The position numbers were made by a program, and so were the translations under genes. A stretch of DNA of 20,113 nucleotides, taken from positions 1-20,113 of the forward strand of contig JAQGAU010001284.1 in assembly GCA_034698045.1 (NCBI GenBank). The letters are read 5' to 3'. Shown here in pieces: positions 10,879 to 20,098 of the stretch; position 1 is the first letter of the stretch, and each line of letters begins with the position of its first letter. The DNA is from Paramacrobiotus richtersi. Its lineage: Eukaryota > Tardigrada > Eutardigrada > Parachela > Macrobiotidae. The notes beneath the pieces were generated by a model. That model was not told the origin of the DNA, did not search any database, and saw only the letters and a program-made list of their open reading frames with translations.

Positions 10879-12022
10879 CTACGTTAAACGGAGCCAAACG
10901 TCCTGCACAAACCATTCGTCCAGTTCTTCAAATGGTCTAACCCAGCACTGGTAACGGCCGCTGCGTGACTTGTGGGGACTTGTGAGGGTTACACTGGTGT
11001 ACTTTCCTCCTGGCACAGACTTAACCGGAAACCCAGATCGCACTAGTCCAGCCATCGGATGCCTAGATGGAGCCACTATCACCTGCTCCTCGTAACGCCA
11101 TATATATCGCTGGTTAAGTGCGAGTTCTCCGTACAAAGGCACCTGAAGAGCGCATTGAAGAGTTACATCATTTCCCGCTCGCCCGGTAACATTCTGCGCC
11201 GTTGTAACGAAGATATCCGCAGCAGTTAGGAATGGTTTTAAATCATAAAATTCCATGATACACGACTCGTCCAGCTTGTAGTTCCATAAGCAGTGCACCG
11301 GCCCAGCCGCATCCGCTGTCAACAGAAACAAGATAGAACACTTTGCCTAACATATCAAATTTGAATACCAACTGAAAACGCAGCATATAATGCAAATGGA
11401 ATCGAAGCGTACAGTTTCATGGTGTACGATTTCCTCGTTACCTGTGAAGTTGTGGATGAAAAGACGAGAGAAGGTGGTATTCCCGGTGACGCTGAACGTG
11501 GATGGAGAGGAGTAGCGCCCGTTGATAACACGGAGAACAGAGTAATTCTGGTGTCCCCAGAGAATCTGCTCCTCCTGCGGGCATAAATCCGCGTGATCGC
11601 ACTCGGGCACTGTACAATTGAAGATGGCTGTTGCTCCGCTCGGAATTCTGTACATAGTAGCCAAGTTACTCTTGCCGTGGCAGGGCGGCAGGGGAACTTT
11701 TAGAACCGCAGCGCTGGGCTTATCCATATTCAATGCAATTCTTCCATCGACAAGGTTTTGCTCCGCGGTTATTAATGCATTCGTCAGAGCTGTAACGTAA
11801 AGCAGACAGAAGCAATCACAGGTACGCGCCCAGCAGCAGAGTCGGATAGTATAGCTCTCGAAAAACATTACATACTATCGGTTGCCAACCGAATTTCTTT
11901 GGCGGTGCAGCGGTTTGTTCTAATCCAAGCAAATACTCACGTTCCACTGGCGAACATTGCTCGCAGTGACGAACACACAAGACTACAAAGAATCCAAGAA
12001 AGGCACAAAAATCCGTCAACAT
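10879..12022 (-). CDS. Secreted two-domain immunoglobulin-like protein (paralogue B)
   Basis: Three exons, 11941-12022, 11442-11789 and 10879-11315, with GT-AG introns of 151 and 126 bp, both phase 1; total 867 nt (288 residues plus stop). Exon 1 is a signal peptide (MLTDFCAFLGFFVVLCV) ending in CEQCSPVE exactly as in paralogue A. Exon 2 has the same 348-nt length as in A, with NMDKPS, ILWGHQNYSV and N-glycosylation sites. Exon 3 carries the Ig signature residues: B-strand TLQCAL, YIWRYE, SGRYQCWVRPFEELDEWF. No membrane anchor is seen. The N-terminal domain contains the Cys pairs CHGKSN..CTVPEC..LCPQ. A TATA box precedes the ATG and an AATAAA follows the stop. Probably a tandem duplicate of A and intact; ligand unknown. 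I do not know the family by name. Confidence 0.8.
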
Positions 12023-12062
12023 TGTGCCCTCAGTATACGTGACACCTATCCGTTAACGTACG

Positions 12063-12069
12063 CTTTATA
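12063..12069 (-). promoter_or_regulatory. TATA box of Ig-like gene B
   Basis: Minus strand TATAAAG, about 41 bp before the ATG at 12022. The short distance implies a very short 5' UTR. Confidence 0.45.
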
Positions 12070-12826
12070 TGACCAGGGCTGCCTTTCCAACAGGCTTGTG
12101 CTTTTTTGATTGCTTTGTTAAAGTGTCGTGCTAATAACGCAGAAATAGGCACGACTATAATGATTGTTCAGACTATCTGAAAGCTTCGAAGTGATCCAGA
12201 TATAGTAGTCCTTGAATGCAGAACAAAGTTGTTATGGTAACAAAAAAGGGCTTTGAGTAGTTTTTGAAATGATTTGACTATTTCTTGTGCTTCACTTGAT
12301 GACCCGGAGGCCGGAAGTAGCGTGTCAATGTGTGTTGAGGAAACGTCAACAATCGTAAATTGGCTACAAGACGCAAATCACACAGATTACATGACTAGTA
12401 ACAATTGTTGGAAACGTCGAACCGGCAACACAATCACAATATAGTATTTATGCGGTGGAGGTATGAAGAAGTGCTAAATAGTTGCGTGGATTATGTGAAG
12501 TCCGTATGGGTTTGTATGGTGTCCCGGAAAGATGGTCACTCAATATCTGGTTACAGTTTTCTGTCGTTTTGACTCCTCACACGCTCACGGCACTTTTGCA
12601 CAACATTTCCAAGTTGCGTACTGCGGCTGTAAACGTCAAGGTGACTGTTGCGTCAAAATAAGAGACTTATTGTCTCCTAAGAGTTTGCTACCATAACAAC
12701 AGTTTCGAAAACAGAAGCGCATTGATCAGGCAACAGGCAGGGATCATCTGCGCCCGTTACCCATACAATATCACTTTCACGATCTCGACAAATTTCATAT
12801 TTCCCTGTTATAGAAATACTGTCGTA
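12070..12826. other. Bidirectional intergenic region between Ig-like genes B and C
   Basis: Gene B (minus) and the pseudogene C (plus) face away from each other across this stretch. No TATA-like site is obvious for the plus strand and no ORF is credible. I see no repeat or RNA gene here. Confidence 0.4.
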
Positions 12827-13957
12827 ATGCTTATTTCTTGTTGGGATTCTCATATCAGTCCTGTCCCAAAAGTGCGAGCAGTGTACTCCTGTAGAACGTA
12901 AGCAGTGCATAAAATTACCGTAACACAACAAAGCAGTTACAGAGCGACAACAACAAAGAGCTAGTGTGCTCGCTGTTGCAGCACTGAAGAACGCGCTACA
13001 CAGCGGAAAGTAGTATGGTGGAGGAAAGAATTGAGTTGAATATGATGAAGCCAAGTCCGGCACAATCGACAATTAGACTATTACCTATGTGCTCTGGTCA
13101 GACCAGCCTGGTACAATTAACACAGTCCAATCGGGGCAAACGGCCGTTTTTTACTGTACACATCCGGAGTGTGGAGACTGCAAAGTATGTGGCCACTAGG
13201 ATAACATCGTTTGGAGACACCTGAATTATTCTGTCCGGAGCGTCGTTACAGAGAATGTCTCGTGTCCATTTTTCTATATGGAAGCGCGGAATGGGGCCAT
13301 TGCGCTGCTACAGATCCACAACGTTACAGGTATGTTAAACTACATGAAGCAGTCTACTTGAGAACAGCAGAACTGGCAGAAAGAAGCTCGTGGACCGCGG
13401 AGGTTTCAAGGCAATCGACTAGCCTCACTGTAAAAATTAATAAATTAAAATTCGGAAAAAAATTGGACTGGCCTGCATCTGCTAAGTTTTACGGTACATT
13501 ACTGAATCATTCGTCTGTAGTTGCCGCGGCTGGACAAATTTACTGTATGTGGGAGCACCACCCGGATGATGCCTGTGTTATATAGGTGTATGAGCTACTG
13601 CCATTATGAACTGCTGCGGATGTGTTCGTCACAGTCCACCAAACCGTTTCTGCACCGGTTAGAAGCAGCATCACACTCCGCTGCGATATGCGAACATTCT
13701 CTTGGTACGGAACGCCGCACCGCGCGCTGCGATACATTTGGTGGCATGAAAACCAGGTGATCATGGCGCCTTTTAACCATCCAATGATCGGTTTAGTCCG
13801 CTCGCCGTTTCATTACAAGTTCGAGGAAAACGATGCATACACCAGCCTGACAATTACGGATGTTCAGAAGGCCCATGCTGGCCGCTACCAGTGCTGGACC
13901 AAAGCCTTTTACCAGGTGGAAGTATGGTACATGCAACAGATTGATTCGCATGTCTGA
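12827..13957 (+). pseudogene. Decayed third Ig-like paralogue (C), opposite orientation
   Basis: An unprocessed duplicate that keeps the exon plan. Exon 1 (about 12827-12897) has a hydrophobic signal stretch (LFLVGILISVL), then CEQCTPVE and a donor C|GTAAGC; its ATG is out of frame with this stretch. Exon 2 (12982-13329) follows TTGCAG and is 348 nt, as in A and B. Its reading frame shifts near 13010 and back near 13130, and a TAG occurs near 13199 (after KVCGH). Exon 3 (13521-13957) follows CTGTAG and is 437 nt, as in B. It has two in-frame stops, TAG at about 13584 and TGA at about 13611, before the clear Ig part: TLRCDM, RYIWWHE, AGRYQCWTKAF. All splice sites look usable and lengths match, so disruption is by substitutions and compensating indels. 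Non-functional is the best reading. Confidence 0.8.
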
Positions 13958-14004
13958 TAGTGTTGGTCGCTTGATCTGTCCGCCGCAAGCACGAAGCAGG
14001 ATTC

Positions 14005-14010
14005 AATAAA
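14005..14010 (+). terminator. Poly(A) signal AATAAA after Ig-like pseudogene C
   Basis: AATAAA 48 bp past the last stop of the pseudogene, consistent with an inherited 3' end. Confidence 0.45.
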
Positions 14011-15649
14011 GGTCGCGGCTATAAGCTTTTCCAGATTAAAACAGCGGCGGAAACGAGCCTGGCATAAGATTGGCAATCATCACCGTGATTTCCGTATGCT
14101 GCCTGTTGGGCAGTTATAATCATACAGTTTTGCCCATAAGTCATCTGAATCACTGATACGCAGCTGCCACTTTAATCTCCAGGATTTTCAGCTACAGTTC
14201 TCGCTTATAGCACCATGGAAGTATAATACAAGGATTACTAATGTAAAACAACGTGGAAATGTTCGACAATTGGTAAAAATCAGCAGGGTGTTGAAATTAT
14301 ACAAACGGTATGTTCCATCTCAATATACCGACGGCGATAAATGTATAACAAAAAGGTGCAAAAAGTTTGAGAAATTCGACCATCAGAAAAGTAAGAAAGA
14401 TACTAAAAAGCGAGAATTTCGTCAGTTTCGAAAGGGTCTGCGCCTTGTTAGCGATATATAAAAATTTATCTTGCATGAACTTTTAAGCGTTTCAATCGTT
14501 TATTTCAATAGTTTAGTTCATCTGAATCATTTCTCTTGCATGTTCACGCTGCTTTCCCACTATCGGTCAGCGGATTCTCACCTCCTCGATTTATTACATC
14601 GACCGTGCAATTCCCCACTGCCTTACGTTAAAACGGTCAAGGTCTATAACAGGCACTGACAGCAGCCGTGTCGACTCGACTAAATTGAATTAATTTCAGA
14701 ATTAAGCCATAAGCGTGCTGTCTGAATGCAGTTTCGCTTGGCTTTTCGTTCTGCGGTGCTCCGAAATGCTTGATATCATTCAGTTTTAATAGTATGGTCA
14801 ATGAAACTGATTATTTCAATTCTTGAAATCTGGAAACGACGTCCTTAGCCTAAGTACCCGGCTGCCTGTTAGCACAGCAGGAACGTAACGGTTTATGCTG
14901 CGCACTAACAGTTCGATCGGGTTCTTGGCAGCACTATTCCTATTATGATATCATCTTGCTGCTTTATGTTTGGATCATCTTGCTAAATTTGCTGTTCGTT
15001 GCCAGTTAAAACAAGATCTACCCGCAGGTACTAGCAGCATTTAGCTACGATAGAAATAAGGGTTCTAAAATTTTCAACCAATATTTCTGGTTTATTTCCC
15101 AATGTAGGCAGCTCTGTGAAATCGTATAATGCGGCAGTCTGTATTGCGCGGATTCTGACAGTTCAATGTTTTTGAATATTTTTTATGGCTTTCCTTTCTA
15201 CAGTTAAACAATCGCTTTAAAACCGGGCATCCAGGCTATTTTTAATTTCTCTTGTCTTCCTGTCCGGTGCTAGTACTGATGGAAAATCGCTGCAAGGATG
15301 CTTTGTACTGCTCGTTTTTTTCATATTTCTAAGTTGCCTTGTGCGTGTTCGAATTCTTTTCTGTAATGATCTAAAAATCTGTTGAAAACCCGCGTAGCCA
15401 GGCTCCAGGAAGATTTTATCCCGTAATTTGCAGGTAGATTATTTAAACGAATGTCTGATTGTCAGAAGTCTTTGCTATCATGCGAACTTCTACCATTTGC
15501 CAGCCAACCCAAGATTAATATGCGGATATTGTGATAATTAATTATCTGAATGGGGAAAAAACAAAAAAATTCTTCACGCAGTAAGATAAAACTGTCAAAC
15601 CAACCCAAAATGTAATGAATATCCGCTCAGAGATCTGGCGTCGTTGAGA
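14011..15649. other. Mostly non-coding stretch with one basic open frame
   Basis: After a TAA near 14116 one plus frame is open for about 114 codons to 14461 and is strikingly basic toward its end (KRCKKF, KSKKDTKKREF). It has no ATG at its start and is in the same frame as exon 3 of the preceding pseudogene. In another frame at 14068-14130 there is a hydrophobic run (LAIITVISVCCLLG). These could be remnants of a membrane segment and cytoplasmic tail, or chance in A-rich DNA. From 14470 to 15649 I see nothing I can name. Confidence 0.3.
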
Positions 15650-15731
15650 CGAACTCGTATGTGCGTTGTACTTATCTGTGTCGGTGTGTTGCCGCCGCGC
15701 ACACCTGGCTGCGTTTCTACATACAAGTTCG
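15650..15731. other. 82-nt stem-loop followed by T-tracts
   Basis: CGAACTCGTATGT (15650-15662) pairs with ACATACAAGTTCG (15719-15731) with one G-T, and an inner stem GGTGTG (15683-15688) pairs with CACACC (15700-15705). T6 tracts follow at 15733-15738 and 15745-15750, as at Pol III terminators. I cannot find clear A and B boxes, so an RNA gene is only a possibility. Confidence 0.35.
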
Positions 15732-15778
15732 CTTTTTTGGGGCGTTTTTTGGTGAAAATGTAGATATAACGAGTGATT

Positions 15779-15786
15779 TATAAATA
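15779..15786 (+). promoter_or_regulatory. TATA box (TATAAATA)
   Basis: A consensus TATA box on the plus strand about 113 bp upstream of an ATG at 15899 that starts a short open exon ending at a strong donor. Confidence 0.4.
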
Positions 15787-15898
15787 GATGCCACGCTCAC
15801 GGTCTATTGGTGCATGGTTGCTTCACAATGTGACGCTGACGCGCGTTTTTTTTCGTTTTTCCTAACCGTCTCTTTTTGATGTTTTATTTCATCTTGCG

Positions 15899-16044
15899 AT
15901 GAAGAACACTACACAAAGAATACTGCGCAACATTTCGTTCGAATTTTCAGCAAATATGAATTGGTGGTCACTAAAGCTGCTTGGTGCGCCTACCACGCTG
16001 TCCATCGGTCTGAAAATGGACAATGGCCTTTATTTAAAAAACGG
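15899..16044 (+). CDS. Candidate first coding exon of an unrecognised plus-strand gene
   Basis: From the ATG the frame is open for 48 codons plus two bases and stops only just past a near-consensus donor (GG|GTAAGT at 16045-16050). The peptide contains MNWWSLKLLGAPTTLSIGLK and resembles nothing I know. A TATAAATA lies upstream at a plausible distance once a 5' UTR is allowed. No matching second exon is identified; a downstream pyrimidine-rich stretch at about 16425-16485 could precede an acceptor. If the transcript ran on it would be antisense to the kinase-GTPase gene. Support is only the conjunction of TATA, ATG, open frame and donor. Confidence 0.25.
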
Positions 16045-16847
16045 GTAAGTTTTCCGAGATTATAAGAGGACAGGCAGAAGTTGATATCTGCCTGGAGCGC
16101 GTGTTATTACGAAACACGTGCATTAGCCTTTCTACACATATCGTGCAGTGTTTCAGACACGGTATTACAACAGTAGCAACTGGTAATGAGGTCCCTCCTT
16201 CTTTCCGGCACCACGTCCGGGCTCAGGAATTTTGTCCCTTGCACAGGTATGCTTGCCTGTAAGCGCGGATAATTTTTGTGCAAGACGGTTCCCATAATAC
16301 CCAGAATTGTTGCAATATGTGTTATACAGTCCAGACACAATGTATTCCACCATCTTAGTATTAATGGGGACGGTTGACACAAGCAGGGAACAGGAAGACG
16401 TGTTTCTTTGTTTTAACGTGTAACTGTTATTTTTGTTCGCTGTTCTCTTTGTTCCTTTGAAATTCATGTTTCTTCTTTTTTGAATGGTTGTCGCTCGAGT
16501 GAAGCATTAACGCCATTAAAGTTTCTAGTCTTAGTAATGAGTTTCGTAGCTAATGTACTGGATGGTACAACAACAGGTGAAAGAGAGTAACGCATGTTGA
16601 TATCTTTGAGGAGAATGGCAATCAAATCAAATGTAATAATCATGGAATAACTGTGAACTACAGCGATATAATATGAAAAACAGCAACGTTTTGTATTACC
16701 GGGTACAAAGAAATTAGCACTTAAAAATCGACGCATCCTAGTGAATCAATAACAATGTTATGCTCAGTGGCACACACGCACGAGCAATTCGAAAAGACAA
16801 TAATCGCGGAAAATAAGGCAAACTAACTACTATGGCTCTTGGCTAAT
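16045..16847. other. Region 3' of the kinase-GTPase gene
   Basis: On the minus strand two ATG-initiated small ORFs occur, 16464-16736 (90 codons) and 16165-16467 (100 codons), overlapping by four bases. Neither has a recognisable domain. They could be 3' UTR of the gene above or chance. The nearest AATAAA for the minus strand is far away (16028-16033). Confidence 0.3.
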
Positions 16848-19080
16848 CTAACAGGAAGGAACAATCTCTGGCTGCTGGGCGAACAACGTCGATATCGCCG
16901 TGGTGAAATCATTGCGGAGTGTATCGAAATCGTACAGGTTTCTCTCATAATTGTCGATGAAATATACCCGCTGCTCGTCCAAATCCATTTCTTCCACAAA
17001 ATGCCGGCGAACTTCGCTGAACGCTTCCTGTCGACTAAGGTACTCCAGCTCCGGTGGCCCTTTAATTTTTCTTTGAAGGACATCTTCTGTAGTGAAGGTT
17101 TTGACCAGAAACACTTTTGTCCCGCTGTTTCGCAGCCTGACCCAAAGGGCGCCCCTGTCCTCGAAATGCAGAGTTCTGGAACAGCCAAGTGTCACATGGG
17201 CCTCAGGAATCTCAAAGCTGGTCACAGTGGCTGAAAAATCGATGCGCCGTTCGTCAAAAGTACACGGAATGTCCATTTGACTGCATAGTTCATCCAGATT
17301 GTCGATAACGCATGATTTACCGCTTCCAGTGTCTCCAACCACCAAGACCTTTACCGGAGCAGTGAGCGTCACTTTTTGAGGCTTCGGATCTGTTGTGATT
17401 TGCGGTGGTCTTCCAAGTTTCGCAAACAAGTCCGAACGAAAGACGCCGAAGTCAAATTTGTCGGTATTCCGGTTATCAATAAGAAATACTGACCGATCTG
17501 AAAGGGACAGCGGAAACTTCCTTACAATACGGCTCCGCAGATTTTCCATAATTTTGTCGTCCGAGTCCAAGCTCCCATCCAGTTTCCGCTCATCGACAGC
17601 GTAACCGCATTTGGTATAAACAAAGAACACTTCTGTTGGATACCTTTTGGTGAGTTCTTCTGCGAAATCGAGATCGTTGCTCGAGAATGGCACATTGCTC
17701 GTTATAAGGCTAGCAGCACATCTGGAAAGGATGTCTACACTAGCGGCCGCTGTACAACTATCAATTTCCCAAAATCTACAGAAATGGGGATTTTTGATGG
17801 CATGGAACGATGGATTTGTGGTGTCATTATGGATGTAGCACCTAACTGGACCGCTTTCAAATGTACCAACGGATGCGGCGAATTTGTCGGCGTCACTCAG
17901 TCCGCGAAGGTTATTGATCAGGAATGATTTTCCACCGCCCTCGATTCCGATAACGGCCACGTCAGTGAAACACCCAGGTTCGACCATGTTGCCCTACAAA
18001 ATTTCGTATAATTTACAAGTTTTGGTTTTCAAGCATAAGGCCACAAATCGATTTGTTAACATACCTGTAGCAAAGCACACTGTCGAAGTTTCTCGGCCGA
18101 TGGGCGCAGATTTGGTTCCGGCTGAAAGCACCGGGTCAGGGCATTTCTAACGCAGCTTTTGAATACATCTGTCTGGTGTTCATCGTCCGGAAACTTCTTA
18201 GGGACATGCGGTTTGCCTCCGTTCCACAAGTGGATTATTATCGGCGCTTCCGGCCTCCCATTCAGCTCGTGCCCATCTAAATTAAAAAACTGCGGCCGCG
18301 CTCCTGTGAGCATTTCCAGCAGCACACAGCCAAAACTCCAAATATCGCACTTCCTGCCGACTGTAGAGTCTGCACGAACCATCTCAGGCGCCATGTAACG
18401 CAAAGTTCCTGTTTCACCACGAACTTCACCCGGTCTTGTCTTGGTTTGCATCAGCTTCTGTGAAACACCAAAATCGGCAACTTTGATGATTGAATCACTG
18501 GTCAGGAGAATATTTTCGCCTTTGAGATCCAGGTGAAGGATCTGATTTGCATGCAGATAAACAAGAGCATCGAGAATCTGGCCAGCAAAGCTGACGATAT
18601 CTTTTTGAGAAATTCCATCAAGAGATCGTGCTAGCAGCGTACCACCTACGTTAAACGAGAGCGGTCCGGTTCTATATGCGTCTCTGACTATTTATTGCAC
18701 CAACTTACCCTCTCCAAACTCCAGGAAAATGCATAGAAAATAACAGTCGCTGGTCCTTTGCAGGTCTAAAGCGTAATATTTTGCCACATTCTCGTGGTCA
18801 AGTGCGTGAATGCGGGAAAACTCTTCAATCACGCCAAGTGCTTGAACTTGTGTCTGAGTTCCTGCCAACGCGTTATTTGGAAACCGAGTTTCTTCTTTGG
18901 ATGGTTCTTTTATCCACTGAAACTTAAACAGCTTGACAGCCAGATCGCGATTAGCGAACAAATCCTTTGACTTCCACACCGAACCTTCCGCGCCTCGTCC
19001 GAGTTCAGTCATAATCATGTAGAAAAAGTTAGGAAGAAATTGTTGAATGCCAAATTGCTCGATTTCTTTGACTGAATCAT
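16848..19080 (-). CDS. Kinase-IRG-IRG fusion: non-RD MAP3K-like kinase with two IRG-type GTPase domains (5' end missing)
   Basis: Exons 18709-19080, 18065-18645 and 16848-17993; introns 63 bp (phase 1) and 71 bp (phase 0). The first exon follows TTTTCTCTGCAG and has no suitable ATG at its start, so an upstream exon is missing; about 698 residues are visible. Kinase, residues about 20-310: GRGAEGSV loop, Lys in LAVKLF, HLDLKGENIL (Arg of HRD is Leu; KGxN as in MAP3K/STE kinases), DFG, TGTLRYMAPE, DIWSFGCVLLEM, LRPSAEKL. It looks catalytically complete. GTPase 1 (about 17409-17966): P-loop GIEGGGKS, then INNLRGL..D..AASVG as in IRG proteins, FWEID where IRGs have WDLPG, FFVYTKCG for TKxD, and VFLIDN...FDF. 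GTPase 2 (about 16878-17360): P-loop GDTGSGKS, VFLVKTF, VYFIDNYER..YDFDTLRNDF, but about 30 residues shorter between P-loop and the TK-like strand. Fusion rests on in-phase splice sites (CAG|GTATGT, TTTTGTAG|G). Likely intracellular. Confidence 0.72.
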
Positions 19081-19462
19081 CTGCAGAGAAAATTAGCAAC
19101 TGGTGAAAACTGCATGCTATCCTTTGACGTCATTCTCATGTCCAAGCGGATACTTTATTATCCCACTCGGGAGCCGCCGTAAAGCAGACTAAACACAACA
19201 TAGCAACACTCATTCGTACATGCATCTGGCCTGTTGGCATGTGCACATGTAGTGACCACTGGGCACACATTCTCGTGCAGTACATACTGTATATCACAGT
19301 CATATTATATGACTTTTATTCCCCACCGAATCGGGTTAAATAATTCCCTGACCAGTTACGCGAAAAAGCGTTGGAAGCATGCGGAATTACCAGTCAGTAC
19401 GAATTTGAGCCACTAGCATTCGAAACGTTTTGAACTTGGGGAATGGACGCCTTGATATTTTT

Positions 19463-19600
19463 GAAAAAGATTGGCCGCCGCTTGAATGATGTTCTGGAGA
19501 ACAACATAGCATGTTGTTCTTTCTTTCAAAATATCAGTATTTTATTGCAGAAGGAAAACACTCTGTGTTCGTGGAACATTCAACGATGGTGATTACCTGT
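19463..19600 (+). repeat. Dispersed repeat, copy 2
   Basis: Direct-orientation relative of 2005-2150, sharing GCCGC(C/T)TGAA, (T/C)TGGAGAAC, TATCAG(C/T)ATT and the end GATG(A/G)(T/G)GAT. Similarity fades on both sides, so the ends are approximate. Confidence 0.5.
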
Positions 19601-20008
19601 TAATTAGACTGTTGGAATTGTTAACGCATTGTTATGAATAAAATTATTACAGATAAAAGAAAAGTTATGCGTTTGCTCGCACTTGATTACCTGCTCTCTT
19701 TACTCTTTGGCCTCTCTAGGGAAAGGTTGGTTTTTTGCAAGGAGATGCAGTATTGTTGATTACCAGCTGTACTGCATTGAGAATCTGACGATTCCTGGTG
19801 GGACTCAGGTGCTTTGCTACTACTGTATGCGCGCTCTGTAATTGCGAACCGCTGCCTCTTCCATGTATGCTAGTAACTAGGGACGTAGGTAGGATGCATG
19901 GACTTTACGGCTATGCTCTTTTAAGCGCGACTGGGTGAAGTAAGAAGTCGTGTTCGCTCACGTTCCTTCCAAGTCGAAAAGGGGTACTACGAAAATCTGG
20001 GTTTGGGA

Positions 20009-20098
20009 ACTGGACCTGGACCTGGTAGACTGGGATCTGGTATGGTACTGGACCTGAAAAGTACGAACAGAATGGTAGTTAGTAACTGGTATCTGGGA
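20009..20098. repeat. Degenerate CTGG-step simple repeat
   Basis: Irregular tandem runs of (A/T)CTGG, such as CTGGACCTGGACCTGG, TCTGGTATGG and ACTGGTATCTGG. No single unit length holds throughout. On the minus strand it would encode a Pro/Gln-rich stretch, but no exon is supported. It may continue past the window. Confidence 0.45.

Noticed and set aside
12677-13072. 131-codon minus-strand open frame
   Set aside because: Antisense to exon 1 and the start of exon 2 of Ig-like pseudogene C, whose motifs and splice sites explain the region.
16839-17234. 131-codon plus-strand open frame
   Set aside because: Shadow of the second IRG-like domain on the minus strand.
18690-19099. Kinase gene starting at the internal MIM just before the glycine loop
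   Set aside because: It would cut off the first beta strand; the acceptor at 19081-19092 and open upstream frame favour a missing 5' exon.
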